From NCBI GenBank assembly GCA_958295665.1, contig OY282559.1, positions 251,219,461 to 251,283,460 on the forward strand: a stretch of DNA of 64,000 bases, written 5' to 3'. Made by a program: the position numbers and the translations under genes. This DNA is from Tipula vernalis (taxonomy: Eukaryota; Arthropoda; Insecta; Diptera; Tipulidae). The notes below the pieces were generated by a model. That model did not search any database and was not told the DNA's origin. It was given only the letters and a program-made list of their open reading frames with translations. Positions 23,096 to 35,495 of this stretch are shown here, one piece after another. Numbering within the stretch: the stretch's first letter is position 1; every line of letters starts with the position of its first letter.

Positions 23096-23210
23096 TTGCT
23101 GAAAAATTGGACGGTGGTTCCACAAAAATTATATTGGGGGCCTCAATCATACACCAAGATATATGCCACAATTCTGGTCTATTGCCGATGCAGATGTAGG
23201 ATCAAAAAAC
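23096..23210 (+). pseudogene. Out-of-place copy of the MULE transposase 3' segment
   Basis: Nearly identical to 29814-29920 (TTGGACGGTGGTTCCAC through ATTGCCGATGCAGAT) in the same orientation, but placed upstream of the transposase N-terminal part. A segmental duplication or template switch within the element is the likely source. Confidence 0.85.
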
Positions 23211-23261
23211 TCCGCGCGATTCTATAAATGTACGGGAAATTGTTATGCAAGATAACAAATC

Positions 23262-23463
23262 GCATTGACAAAATTCTACTGTATGTAATTCTACTGAAAT
23301 TAAAGTTGCCTTTTTTATTGCAATCATCGTTAGCGTTACTAGCGGAATCGAGTTGCTGGATCATGGATGGAATTATCGACGTAGTTCCATCCATCATGCG
23401 GCAACTCTTTTTAATTCACGGGTGTGTTAAGGGGCAAATTGTACCTTTGATATTTTGCTTAAT
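23262..23463 (+). pseudogene. MULE transposase, 5' part (interrupted)
   Basis: Reads in one frame up to the insertion, with SSCWIMDGIIDVVPSI (first catalytic Asp of the DDE triad, in the usual MDGT context), then RQLFLIHG and VPLIFCL. The last residues are duplicated after the insertion, so the reading frame was intact when it was hit. The N-terminal DNA-binding part (often a FLYWCH finger) is missing. Confidence 0.75.
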
Positions 23464-23484
23464 TGATTGATTGATTGATTGATT

Positions 23485-26400
23485 GTGAGTGTACGGCCAA
23501 GCATTATAGCAAGTCTCCCGGACTCCCGGGCACACACCGTACACCCGTTTACACATAACAAAACCGAAGGATAGGATAGGATTATTAGTTGGGACAGACT
23601 CGACCCGGTTACAGACACCAATGCGATCGATAGTTAGTAAATAGACGGCACAAAAGACAACACAATCTAACTACATTTTTAGATGATCATCTCTCTGGAA
23701 TCCAGGGCCGGATACTCAGGACTCCCTAAACCTAAATTAAAAATTATTAATATTGTAATTTCCCCCTGTTCGCCTTTCATTACTTTACCTGATAAAATAA
23801 TTAAGAAAATCTAAAATTACTAAGTTAAAATTATAATTATAATTACAATTACAGTAGAACTCGCTTATAGCGAACACTCAAGGGACACAATTTTGTCCAC
23901 TATAGCCGGGTGTTCATTTTAATCAAATACATATTCGTTTTCGTTTATAAACGTAGTTCTTTGTTTGTAGTGTATAAGAAAAAATAAGTGTTCGTGCAAA
24001 TTCAAGGCACACAACTATATGACAAAACTATATGATCATTATAAGCTTTTGTTCGTTATATACATGGTTTGGTATAAACGGATTCTACTGTATTATAAAA
24101 AACATCATTATAACAAAATAAAGATACATTTAAATAAAATAAAGTTGAAATTAAACTTTCATGATTTATTATGAGTGTACGACCAAGCATCATAGCAGGA
24201 TCTCCCAAACTCCCGGGCCCATGCCGTATATCCGTACACATATAACAAAACCGAAGGATTGGATAGGATTATTAGTTGGGACAGACTCGACCCGGTTACA
24301 GACACCAATGCGATAGACAGTTACTAAATTATTAGTACAATATATAATAAATAGATTAGCACAAGACAGCACAATCTAACTATATTATTAGATTATCATT
24401 TCTCTGAAATCCAGGGCCGGATACTCAGGACTCCCTAAATCCTAAATCTAAAACAGGGCTTAAAAAGTATTAATTATTAATGTTGTAATTTCATCCTTGT
24501 CCGTCTTTCATTAATTTACCTGATAAAATATTTAATAAAACTTTAAAATAACAGCGCTTATTTCCTTATTAATGGTCCTTTATATCCAATTAAAAATTAT
24601 TACTTACTGCAACAAGAATTAACATAAACATTAAACCGTTTAAACATAAAATTTTACTTAAAACTAATCAGAAAATTCCTACCGATTAAGAAAAGAAAAT
24701 ATATAATTATGAATTCAATTATTTTATAAAATTTATATAAAATGATTAACATGATAATATTACAGCACCACAATACATAGATTTATTAATAATTCAATAA
24801 ATCAATTAGGTACTATAAGTATATTAAGAATCAACAAATAAAATTAACATACAAATTCTCAGACGACTCTGAAAACTAAATTTAATTAATAAACATCATA
24901 ATAACAAATTTTATTACTTAAATAAATAATTATTATATCAGGATCTTCAGTATTCCCGAGCACACCTCGTACACCCATTTATCCATCTCCAGCCGAAGGA
25001 TAAGAATAAATTGTTAGTAATTATATACTAAAAATAGTTAGCACAGGACAACACAATTTCTAAACTACAACTTATTCACTACTTATTAATCCTGGAGGGT
25101 TGATTCAAACTAAAATTTAAATTTAAAATTCGGGATTAATTTTGATCCCTATAATAATGATTAATTCTAGAACTATGTTTATTATGAAAATTGGATTATT
25201 TATTAGTAAATTAAAAAAGAGATCCCTTTAGGTATTTTAAAACTAAATTAATTAAAATATATTAATGGACGAAACAGAATATATTACACATTACAAAAAA
25301 ATTAACATTTTATTGATTGATTGATTGATTGAGAGTGTATACGGCCAAGTATTATAGCAGGATCTCCCGGACTCCCGGGCACACACAGTACACCCATATA
25401 CATATAACAAAACCGAAGGATAGGATAGGATTATTAGTTGGGCCAGACACGACCCGGTTACAGAGACCAAAGTGATCGATAGTTACTAAATTATTAGTAC
25501 AATATATAATAAATAGATTAGCACAAGACAGCACAATCTAACTATATTATTAGATTATCATTTCTCTGAAATCCAGGGCCGGATACTCAAGGCTCCCTAA
25601 ATTTAAATCGGGACATAAAATTATTAATGTTGTAATTTCCCCTGTCCGCCGTTCATTAATTTACCTGATAAAATATTTAAGAAAAATTTAAAATTACTAA
25701 GCTAAGATTACAAAAACCGCGCTTATTTCATTTTTCATGGTCCTTCTATATCTAATTAATTAATTATTACGTACTGCAACATGAATTAAAATGAACGTTA
25801 ACAACTATTTTATACATAAAATTTTACTTAAAACTAATCAGAAATTTCCTACCGATCAAGAAAAAGAGAATAAATAATTAAAAATTCAATTATTTTATAA
25901 AATTTATAATAAATAATTTAAAAATGGTGCTGTAACATACCACAACAGCCTAAAATCATCAATAATTCAGTTAGTACTATAAGTAGTATATCAAGAATGA
26001 ACAAATAAAATCAATATATAATTTCCCAGGCAATTCTGAAAACTAATTTTAATTAATAAATCACCATAATATCAAAGCTAATTCTGAATTTCAGGATTAA
26101 TTTAATCTCCATATAAAAGATTGATTCTGGAACTATGTTATATTCTGAAAATTGAATTATTTATTAGCAAATTAAGAAAGAGAAACCTTTATATATTTTT
26201 AATCTAAATTAATTATTATATATTAATGAGCAAAACACAATATATTACATAGAAGAATTACAAAAATTAACATTTTATGAAATTGCCTATGTAAACTCTC
26301 CCACTTCTAAGCTAAAATTCCAAAAGAATGTTTAAAATTTTTAAATTGTTAAGTTATAATTTAAATTCACAGCACTTATTCCATTAGTTACCATTCTCCT

Positions 26401-26760
26401 GTAAATAGTTAATTAATTGTTTACCTACTGCAACTAGATTTAAAAATAAAAGTTGAAAATTTATATTTAACCAAACTATTAAATTTAAATTAATCGGCAA
26501 TTTCCTATAAATCTAGAAAAAGGAAATTAATAATGTAGAAATTAATTATTTATTTATAAAAATATATAATATAATTTAAACATTGATCATAATACTACGC
26601 AAAAAAGTCTAGAATATCAATAATTTAGTTCAGTACTACATGTACCTATATAGGATATTTACTAATAAAACACAATTAGAGTTTCCCAGGTATCCCTGAA
26701 AATTAAATTGCTTTACTACATAATTAATAGAAATTAACTTATATAAATTAGTTAGTGATA
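23485..26760 (-). repeat. Tandem array of long degenerate repeats
   Basis: The landmark block with TACGGCCAAGCATTATAGCA, ACTCCCGGGCACAC and AACCGAAGGATAGG starts at about 23487, 24174 and 25335, and a more diverged block lies near 24943. A further partial copy without the landmark (CTACTGCAA through TTTCCTA) begins around 26280. Two of the full starts are preceded by TTGA tetranucleotide runs, suggesting head-to-tail copies each ending in a tail. Spacing between the second and third full copies is about 1.16 kb. Confidence 0.75.
23852..24090. mobile_element. pogo-like MITE
   Basis: 239 bp with inverted ends CAGTAGAACTCGCTTATA and, from the right, CAGTAGAATCCGTTTATA, flanked by TA on both sides (23850-23851 and 24091-24092). 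It has no coding capacity. Ends beginning CAGTAGAA and a TA duplication are usual for pogo/Tigger-related MITEs. It sits within the first copy of the long tandem repeat, so it inserted after the array formed. Confidence 0.75.
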
Positions 26761-28599
26761 AATAAAATAAAATAGATAACACAAGAACAATACATTTTCT
26801 ACGCTACATAACTGCTGCTTGAAGTTTCTGGATGTTGAGCGAGAATTCACCAATATTTCTATAGCTTGGAGACGATCTAACAATTATATATAATTATATA
26901 TACTTAATATCAACTGGACCATCAGACAAAAATACCCGAACAAACTATGACACTTTGATATAATTAAATTAAATTAAACTGACAAAAAGTATTGAAATAT
27001 TTTCATCAATACCTCAAATAATTTTGCAATGCAATGCAGTTTACAATATCATATAAAAGCGAATTTCCCTTATCCTAGATAACGTACGATGCTATTCATT
27101 TAATTAGTATAATATTTCAATCTATATACATAAATATTTATCGAAATAGCAACATTAATATAAATTACAATTAAATACCAATAAAGTGATTGATTTTAGC
27201 AGAAGATAATTCTTGATAATTGCAACGACAAGAAACTTATCAAAATAAATCCCTACAATATGTAATATCAAACGGTAGCATCAGTTTCAAAAAAAGAAAT
27301 TTATTGAAACCAAATCAACACAAATAAGCAACGTTGTAAACGCCCACGACTTTAACTAAGTCGACTGAGCGGTAATTTGCACGAGTAGCAAAATCAGCTA
27401 CCCCAAAATCAGCTCCAATGATTAATCCCGGATGTCATCCAAATATTTATGTCTGATAGTGTACATATTCAATTGATTTGCTTCAACTTAGTCATTTTCG
27501 CAACCCAAAAATAAAACTTATAAAATATTAAACTACCTAAATAAAAATCCAATTAGCATCATTTACCAATTAAAGAGATCACCGCCACCAAAAACCTGAA
27601 CCTAATCAATAATTCAGAAATTTATCTCTTTATTAATAAATAAATACAAATATGTATATCCAAAATTTTAACTCAGTTTACGGACCTCATTCCCTGCCAA
27701 ATCAAGCATGCAAAGTAAATAAAACAATAAATAATAAATAAATGCAATGAAAATTAACCCTTACTTTCTTAAAAATGTATCGATGTGTCATATACGTAAT
27801 TATGACGATTATGTGTACATCCCACCATCTAAATTTCAATAAATCCATTAAGACAACCATTAAACTCAAAAATCAAATCTTAACTTAATTTAAACCAACA
27901 TTTCTAAATTCGCATTTCATTTATCTATTTATTTATTTATTTAGACAATTTATAATTTATAATAATAATTAAATTAATTAGAAAACAATTTGATTCATTA
28001 TGTAAAAAAATTTATTAATCCTATCTAAATAAACCGTTCAAATGAATTGTACAAGACAGCTCCCAATTCCAATTCGACTCAAACCAATTCGATTATACAA
28101 AGTATAAAAATCCTATTTGAGTCAAATATACAAATTCCACTGCGCTTACACAATACATGATTTCAATAATAGCTGCACTTTGTTGAGAAAAAATTAATTC
28201 GAATTATTTTGGAGTTATCTCTTTCTCAACAGAACAAGCCGCGAAATATTTTTTCGATTTAATTTTTATATTCTATGTTGGTATTTCTTTGGTTTTTCAT
28301 TCAAGCAGTTACGTATTTTATTTGTTCGAGCTCGAATTAAATAATTCAAATTTTTTGTTCGAATTATTTAATTCCTGTCACGTGCAATTGTTGTTGTAAA
28401 TTTCTCAACAAAATACAGCTAATATCATAGTTGTTTCGTGAGTACACAAAAACACAAAGAGATTAATACACCTGCATTCAAGTAACAAAATCCTATATAC
28501 TAAAACCAAAAACATACTAAAACCACCAACACACATTGACGATAAATATTTTCTACCATCTTTCATGTGTGTATTAATAGGCCTTATAGTATATATAAA

Positions 28600-29010
28600 C
28601 ACACTTAAACTATGTAACGCAAAAAAATCACTTTTTGTTGTTGTTTGTGCGTTATAATACACAAACCAACAAAATATATTACATTTCCTTAACAGAATCC
28701 GTGTAAAGAGCGAACAAGCAGCTGTACAACCGTATTGTTGATCCTACCATATATGAATCAAGTTGTATGGATGTATTAGTGCCCATTTCACACAACAGTA
28801 AATTACTTGTGACTGCTGTATCAAAACCAACGTAAAGATTCTCTTTCTCGTTGTTGTTTGTACTTTATAATACAAAAACCAACAAAACCACGCACACTTC
28901 CTTCACAGAAATCGTGCAAAGAGAAAACGACACAGCTACATAGTACACAAACATATTTATGGCCCTTTTATATACTAAATTATAAGTATGTATTAGTGTC
29001 TTAAAAATAA
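28600..29010. repeat. Two diverged direct repeats of about 190 bp
   Basis: GTTTGTGCGTTATAATACAC followed by ACCAACAAAA and a CTTCCTTAACAG/CTTCACAG block occurs at about 28643-28720 and again at about 28855-28940, each followed by a related stretch. They lie within the 6-kb insertion. Confidence 0.55.
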
Positions 29011-29440
29011 AATCTAATACCAAATTTATTGCGACTTATTTTATATACCATAATTTAAAATTTATTTCAATACTATCTAAATATTAAACTTTAGTAATTA
29101 AAAATTGAAATTTGATTGTATTTACAATCCACAAAATATAAAATCATGCACTTTTAATTTTTCTATCTACAAAAATAAAAAAACATTGCCTGACAAATGC
29201 ATCCCGGTGGATTGCATTTTCCAAAATTACACTTTAGTTTAATTATTTTCACTACACATTACACTAAACTTGAATTTAATTAGAATTAAATTTAAAATTA
29301 AAATGTATATACATATGTATATAAAGTATATAAGAAACAAAAAATAAAAAGAAAAGAAAATTAAATTAAATTAAATTTTTGAAGAGGATAGAAAAAACAC
29401 GTCTATCCTCTTTGAATGTTCACACTCCACCCCCGTACCT

Positions 29441-30108
29441 TTGATATTTTGCTTAATGAGCAAAAAATCTCTGAAGGTTTATGACAGATTTTTTTTTAAC
29501 TTAAAGAAAGTCTGCTTGGAACTGGGTATTAATTTAAATCCAAGGAGAGTCATAACAGATTTCGAAAAGCCAATTGTGTCATCAGCTTTAACATTTTTCC
29601 CTGAAGCAACAATTAAAGGTTGCCTTTTCCACATCGGGCAAATAATTTGGCGAAGGATACAAAAGCAACGGTTTGTGGATAGATACGCCAGTTCTGAGGA
29701 TTTTTCAATCCAAATTCGGATGCTGAAAAGTTTGGCTTTCGTTCCACCAAACGAAATACTTGGATATCACAACATTTATATGAACAATTTGATGAGAACA
29801 GCGGAGCGAAATTAATTGGACGGTGGTTCCACAAAAATTATATTGGGGGCCTCAATCATATAACAAGATATATGCCACAATTCTGGTCTATTGCCGATGC
29901 AGATATAGGATTAGAAAACTGTCCACGGACCGAAAACAGTGTCGAAGCTTGGCATCGACGCTTTAAAGTTGTGGTTAGACAACGGCATGCCGGAGTATAC
30001 CGAATCATTGAAAATTTATCAAAGGAACTAATTGTGGCAAAAGCTCAAATTGATAAGGTGAAATCCGGAGAACGCCTTTCAATGAAAAAAGGCAATAATC
30101 AAAAATAG
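29441..30108 (+). pseudogene. MULE transposase, 3' part
   Basis: The frame resumes in the duplicated VPLIFCL and continues with VYDRFFFNL, VITDFEKPIVSSAL (second catalytic Asp) and a GCLFHIGQIIWRRIQK block typical of MULE transposases, up to a stop near 29813. The segment 29872-30108 continues in another frame with CPRTENSVEAWHRRF, which contains the catalytic Glu in the SVEAWHRRF context. One frameshift separates the two pieces (about 29810-29870). All three catalytic residues are therefore still readable across the broken gene. Confidence 0.8.
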
Positions 30109-30242
30109 GGAAAGACTGAAATGAATGTGAATAAAATGTCTATAATTTAATATAAACTCAAAACTGACTTATTTCAATTTTCAATTGAATTTTATGAAGA
30201 CGCAATATTATGTTAGATACTAAAGACAGGTACAGATACTAA

Positions 30243-30394
30243 AACTGCAAAATTTTGAAATGCAAAATTTTGTACTTGCAAGATTTTATAACTGCAAGAT
30301 TTTAATTTGGCAAGATTTTGATTTGCATGATTTTTAAAAAATGCAAGATTTTGTACTTGCAAGATTTTGTAATGCAAGATTTTGGGGTGCTCCC
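30243..30394 (-). repeat. Right terminal inverted repeat of the MULE
   Basis: About seven imperfect units of TGCAAGATTTTGTAAT, ending GGGGTGCTCCC. It is the inverted form of 22921-23030 but with more variation between units. Confidence 0.85.
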
Positions 30395-30403
30395 CTTAGA
30401 TAC

Positions 30404-32350
30404 ACCAGATTAGAACTAAAAAGCATGCGGGCCAAAATACATGTACAAAGATGCATTTATTTTGCAACAGAATAGCGATCCTAAACTGCATAATTGGTAA
30501 AGTATTGGTTTAATACGAGTTCCAGGAATTCATAGGAGCTTTTCCATCATGTGAAGGAACTATGGATGAAAATCATTCCAGGCCATTTGGCGGTTCTGAA
30601 AACAACTACCTCACTAGTGATGGACGAAAATTATGGGCCTCTAAAAATCACGGGTCTTGCCACGTGAGTCTTTGTTACAATTGATGTAAGTCTTTGTAAC
30701 ACTTGAATATTTATTACAATTGATTATGCTATATGATTTTTTTTAAGACTGTTGACTTCTTTGACTTTACAAATAATATGGTATGTACCGAAAATGCAGA
30801 TGGAATTTGACTATTTCTTAACCGATTTTAATGAAAATTAATGCCTCTACGATGGAAATGGGGTTGACAGATAAATATACAAACAAATTAAAATCTTGTT
30901 ACGACCGGATCATATATATGGTATAGCGGGAAATCTTGACCGTGTGTGTGTGGGTCACGCCAAACACCGTTTTTAATTATTTGGCTCTCGAGCATTTCTT
31001 TTTTGTTGCTATGTCATTTTTGTTGTTATTTGTTTACCTATTTCACACAATTAAAACACACGGTACCAATGGAAAGAAAAAAAACAGAAAGAGAAATTTG
31101 TACGAGTTATAATTATGGTCATTTAGGTTGGTGTGGTAAATCATAGATGGCTCCGTTGATAGTTTGTTGAAGTATCGTTCCGTGGTCGTTTGGGTAGTAA
31201 AAAAACAAGAAAAAGAGAAAAAAAAATTTTTTTGGGCGAAGAAATCGGTTGGGGTTTAAGCGACCAAGCGAAAGGTGTTTGTTGAGTTCAGTGTTTATGT
31301 TCCAAAAATAACATTAACAAATACATAAAAATAAACTGTTTTTTTTTTTGTGATTATAAGTGCTAAACCCTAATGTCAATAAACGGGGTGTAAGAAAAAA
31401 AATATTACATATAAAATACCCGATAATTAATTAACAACCTAGCCATTTTGGGTTCATTAAATAAACCGATTAGTAAACCTTGGGTGTTCTTATATGTAAA
31501 TTTTCACGGGTGATACAACTAACAAGAACAAGAAGAAAACCCAAATTAAATTGAAAGTGCTAATAATATCGCGGTGAACGAGTGGAAACGGCCCTTTACC
31601 AGGTTGGTTGGAAGCGGGACAAGGCGACACTTATTTACAGCTGGAAAGAAGCTAACATTTCTTTTGGGAGCAGTAACGCGGTAGCAGACGTCGAGCGGGA
31701 ATTACTTCTGGGTCTGGTATTGTGGTTATAACTATTTAGTCTTTGGTTTGTTTTTTTATTATTGTGTTAGTTTAAAATCGGAAAAAAAATCAAATTGATT
31801 CTTCTTTATATTTGTTTTCTAATTTTTTTTTTTTTTTGGGGCTGCAGTACGCAGACAAGGTATCCTCCCGTTTCTCCCGTGTCAACAGGAAATAAGGTTT
31901 TGGAACAACAGAAGAAAAAATCAGTTTGTTTATGTTGTGCTTTTTTTCTATTTTTTTTATGCATTGTTAGAGTAATACCAAATACGTAATGTCCTAGAAA
32001 GACTGTGGCTTAATAAATCCTATTTAGCTAAATTAGTTTAAGTATTCTATGACGAAACAAAGGGATTAGCTAAAATCGAGGTTGATACACTGCGACTAAT
32101 CTCGAAAAATTCACTAAATCGGTTTTATTAATCGCAGTGTTTCTAGGGTATAACGTAAATATCTCATTCATATTTCTTGTATGTTAATTTTGTTTATTGC
32201 TTTAAATACAAACCTAGACATTGGTTATAACAATGAAAAGTTTTAAAATGACTGGCTAGAAGATGCATTGAAGTCATGAGGGAAGCATCATATGGCGTGT
32301 TTGTGTGTGTGTGAGTTAATGTATTAAGCATCTTATCATATTTTTTTGGC
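30404..32350. other. Non-coding stretch, possible 5' region of a host gene
   Basis: No ORF of weight. 31130-31720 is G-richer, with sequence such as GAGTTCAGTGTTTATG (an initiator-like TCAGT at about 31288) and GTGCTAATAATATCGCGGTGAAC that looks like fly 5' UTR. A plus-strand gene beginning here and spliced to 32353 is conceivable but not demonstrated. Confidence 0.25.
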
Positions 32351-32352
32351 AG

Positions 32353-32438
32353 CTATCTCGATCCAGGAAGGGCACCACCAAAGTCCCACCCCCACACTGA
32401 GCGTGAGTCGGTTAAATGCTGCGGGCGGCGACCTCAAG
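32353..32438 (+). CDS. Candidate small exon of an unidentified host gene
   Basis: A GC-rich 86-bp island preceded by a T-rich tract and TTTTTTTGGCAG, a good acceptor. The second frame is open through SIQEGHHQSPTPTLSVSRLN and ends AAG before GTTTGA. A stronger donor consensus (GTGAGT) occurs inside, at 32403, giving a shorter 50-bp exon. I do not recognise the peptide. It could equally be a non-coding conserved exon. Confidence 0.35.
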
Positions 32439-32639
32439 GTTTGAGACAGGATTATTTTATTTATCTTATTAGTCTCCATATAGCTCTAAGTGCAACGTTT
32501 TTTTCAATTTAATTTTTATTTTTAGTGGAAAATGGCTGCCAAGTGCAAAATCAACGGGCTATAAATTTATACAAGAGCACAAATTATTTGAAGAGAAATT
32601 TTGTAAACCAAATCGTTGTAATTAATATTAAGTCAATTA

Positions 32640-33100
32640 GTAAATATGTACATATATAGTTTAATATTTTGAATGGTAAAATTTTAGAAAATTCATTAGT
32701 GCGATTTACTGATAAGGGCCAAATATACAATTTTGTACTGGTCCAAAACCTCAAGATGGTTTTTAGTTAAGCTATGAGTTTAGCTATATCTCTGCAAATA
32801 TTTTAAGAAATTCTTTTGGTGCTTCTTGCACTTAATAAAACTGAAACTATCCACTTAGTGCTAGGCCCAAATATAAAACTAATTTTAATTAAAACTTTTT
32901 ACTGGTCCAAAATGGCATGATGATTATCGCTTAAGCTATGGTTTAGCTATATTCTAGGAAATTCTCTTGAACTTTGCTATCCTTCGCATTGAAAACTGGA
33001 AATCTCTAGTTATTAATGAGGCCTAAATATAAAAATTAAACATTTAAATAACATTTTTTATTAGATCAAACAAAAATGAGATTTCTAAAAATTTAAAAGC
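32640..33100. repeat. Degenerate tandem repeat, about 150-190 bp unit
   Basis: The phrase GGCCAAATATA(C/A)AA occurs at about 32716 and, as GGCCCAAATATAAAA, at about 32864, and GGCCTAAATATAAAA at about 33021. The first two are followed by TTTTTACTGGTCCAAAA and AAGCTATGAGTTTAGCTATA-type sequence. Two and a half copies; function unknown. Confidence 0.65.
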
Positions 33101-34659
33101 GAAATTGCATGAGATGAGCGACAACAATTGAAAAACTCAAGTCTCAAAATAAACCGGATTTCAAATCGGCATGCATCAGATGAAACATTCGAGGTACAAC
33201 ATACAACAACTTTTTAAATCACGAATTTGCCATTTAGTTTAGCTAACGGACAGAAAACTGATGGTTGGCAAAATAATTTAAAGATTTGTCTCAGCGAGAC
33301 AAGTACATTTAAGAGATGGACCAATTAAAATCATGCAGATTGAACTTGTTTAAAACCAGTGATTAATTTAATAATAAATACCTTTCTATAAATTCGAGAT
33401 AATAATGAACTGTGGTTTGAGGCCGAAACCGAGCTGCAACTTTCCTCTTACGTAAACAATTTAGTTGCAGGTTGACAGTTTACTCATTCAACTTCAATAG
33501 CGAAAAAAAAACGGGAAAGGATGGATTCTTTCAGCGGAAAATATGTGATGTTTAAACCAAGCAAACAGAGAAAGATTCTCTTCATCCTCTTCTTTTTCTC
33601 ACATAAATTTTATTACCAAAGTTTCTCACACAAATTGTATAACCATGTTTTGTTCGAAACATTAAAAGAAGGTCTTACCGATCTTCTCCTTATAAGGCCG
33701 AGATCAAAACAAACATGAGATGGTCCGCGAGTTTCAACTTCGCGCCTTAATATTTTACTAAACAATACCTAACAACTAAAATTCCTCTAAGCCGGAAATA
33801 CTGCTGTTTTTGGTTTATTATAAATACCATTGGTGATGTGAGAAGATGTGTATTTTGTTCTAATGAAGTTCTAACAAATTTTTAGCCTGTTTTCCTGTAC
33901 TTTCGTTGAAAATAACACATCTTCTTTTGCCTTGCATACAGGTGATTCTTAAGTTGTAATTGATTCTCGCACCTTTTGCGGTTGACTGGTCGACCCACAT
34001 TCATGCAAAAAAAATACAAGTTGTGATCCCTAAACTAGGGTTCCTGAATACATTACAGAAACTTGGAACATTTATTATGGTTAAGCGACAAGCAGAATAT
34101 GACCTGTTAGCTAAAGCGTACTCGATGACTATTATGCTTACCAAAATCTTTAACTGTCAAAGACGGAAAAAGAGACTTCAGATGACATAAAGAGAACAAA
34201 CCTGGTTGATGTTTGTCAGTTAGTCGATCCTACTTCGGAAATCTGATTGATCTCCAAACGACAGTACTCATCAAGAAGTTTTAACGATTGCATGTAATCT
34301 ATTAATTCAATCTACTGTTTGCAATATGGGATCGAACGATGAAAAGCAGCTCATTTCTCTGTAACAGACATCCGATTGAAATGTGAGAATTGCTCTGTCA
34401 TAGCTCTGTTAAACTTGGACTTGTTAGACTCATCCGTTTCTCCAAAGTAATTATTGTTTACTACTTGCTCCGGGTTTTGATGTCGCAGTATTCCAGAAAA
34501 AATCTTTGGAATGTGTCGGATGATAATTTCTAGTTCTCTGTAATTCTACATAGTCGATGATATACACTTTGTTTATCACACCCCCCGTTCGACGAACAGA
34601 AATTCACTAAAACCTTGGTCTTTTATTAAAACAAGAAAAGATTTATTGAAACAACAAAA
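33101..34659. other. No gene recognised
   Basis: AT-rich with short, low-value open frames (for example 33521-33718 and 33960-34190). No splice-supported exon or transposon signature found. Confidence 0.4.
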
Positions 34660-34759
34660 GGTAACACAGGACCACAAATAAAAATTAGTGGACGGTTCCT
34701 TAAATCAGACCAAGTGGATTATATGTGTTTTGGGTGGCTGAAACCGAATCTGAAACCTG

Positions 34760-35250
34760 TCTTGAATATTAACCCTTAAACCTTATAACCCTATACCTTC
34801 ATAGCTCAATAACCTTGCGATCGATAACCTATAACCCTAAAACCCATAACCTAGAAATCTATAACCTCAAAACTAATAGATCTCACATTCCAATAAACTA
34901 CAAACCCAAAATGCAGGAAAAAAAACAAAAAAAACTATACGCAAAACTAAAACCTCAATCTCGGCGAGTTTTAGCTTTATAATTCCAAACGTCCATTACT
35001 TCATTACCTCAGAACCAATAAGCTGCATAACGCTGAAGTACCATGACCCTATAACCCCAACAGCCTATAACTCCACTAATCCAAAACCTCATAGCCCTGT
35101 AAACACAAAACCCCATAACCCTACAGCTCTTAAATGTGACAAAAAATACCGAGGTGGACAGTTAAAACTCCACGACACCAAATTTCTATAAGTCGATCAC
35201 CTTTCAACTTGTAACCCTATAACCGCATAACCCTATAACCCTAAAATGCA
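34760..35250. repeat. Left arm, CCCTATAA-type minisatellite
   Basis: Many imperfect units such as AACCCTATAACC and AACCTCAAAAC, roughly 9-12 bp each. Although they look telomere-like, the match to 36130-36540 in inverted orientation shows they are a transposon arm. Confidence 0.75.
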
Positions 35251-35495
35251 ACAGTAAATGTACTTGCACGTAAGACTTGAGTTCTAAATCTGACAGTTTT
35301 GCCGTGTGTCTGCATCCAGGGCACCTCCTCGCGGTGACGGTGGGCAACGGAATTGTTCCGCGATCCGGCAAAGTCCCTGGACGGCGCTCATGCCGTCATA
35401 GTCGGCACACAAAATAAGAGATGGTGAAAAATTAATTCCAAAAAAGAATGACTAAGGTGGAGGAAGCAGTTTGGTAAAGTTTTAGAGACGTTTAC

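Larger units (their letters stand above)
23464..29434 (-). mobile_element. 6-kb non-coding insertion in the MULE, retroposon-like
   Basis: Bounded by a 23-bp direct repeat (23441-23463 and 29435-29457, starting GTACCTTTGATATTTTGC), so it entered with a long target duplication. At its left edge is a TGAT/TTGA tetranucleotide run, which read on the minus strand is a (CAAT)n tail. At its right edge the minus strand starts GGGGGTGGAGTG and has a small hairpin (GAGGATAG/CTATCCTC). That is the layout of target-primed retroposition on the minus strand. No substantial ORF exists in either strand. It holds about four tandem copies of a long unit (next entry) and a pogo-like MITE. Confidence 0.65.
22921..30394 (+). 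mobile_element. Mutator-like (MULE) DNA transposon with a nested 6-kb insertion
   Basis: Flanked by the perfect 9-bp duplication CTTAGATAC (22912-22920 and 30395-30403), the size typical of Mutator-like elements. The ends start GGG and carry inverted arrays of a roughly 17-bp unit (ACAAAATCTTGCATT at the left, its complement at the right). Between them lie two parts of a MULE transposase, separated by a foreign insertion (23464-29434). Without the insertion the element is only about 1.5 kb, with a scrambled left part, so it is a deleted copy. Confidence 0.85.

Noticed and set aside
34760..35250. CCCTATAACCC runs as possible internal telomere sequence
   Set aside because: The units are irregular and the whole stretch is repeated inverted at 36130-36540 with matched outer sequence, so it is a transposon arm.
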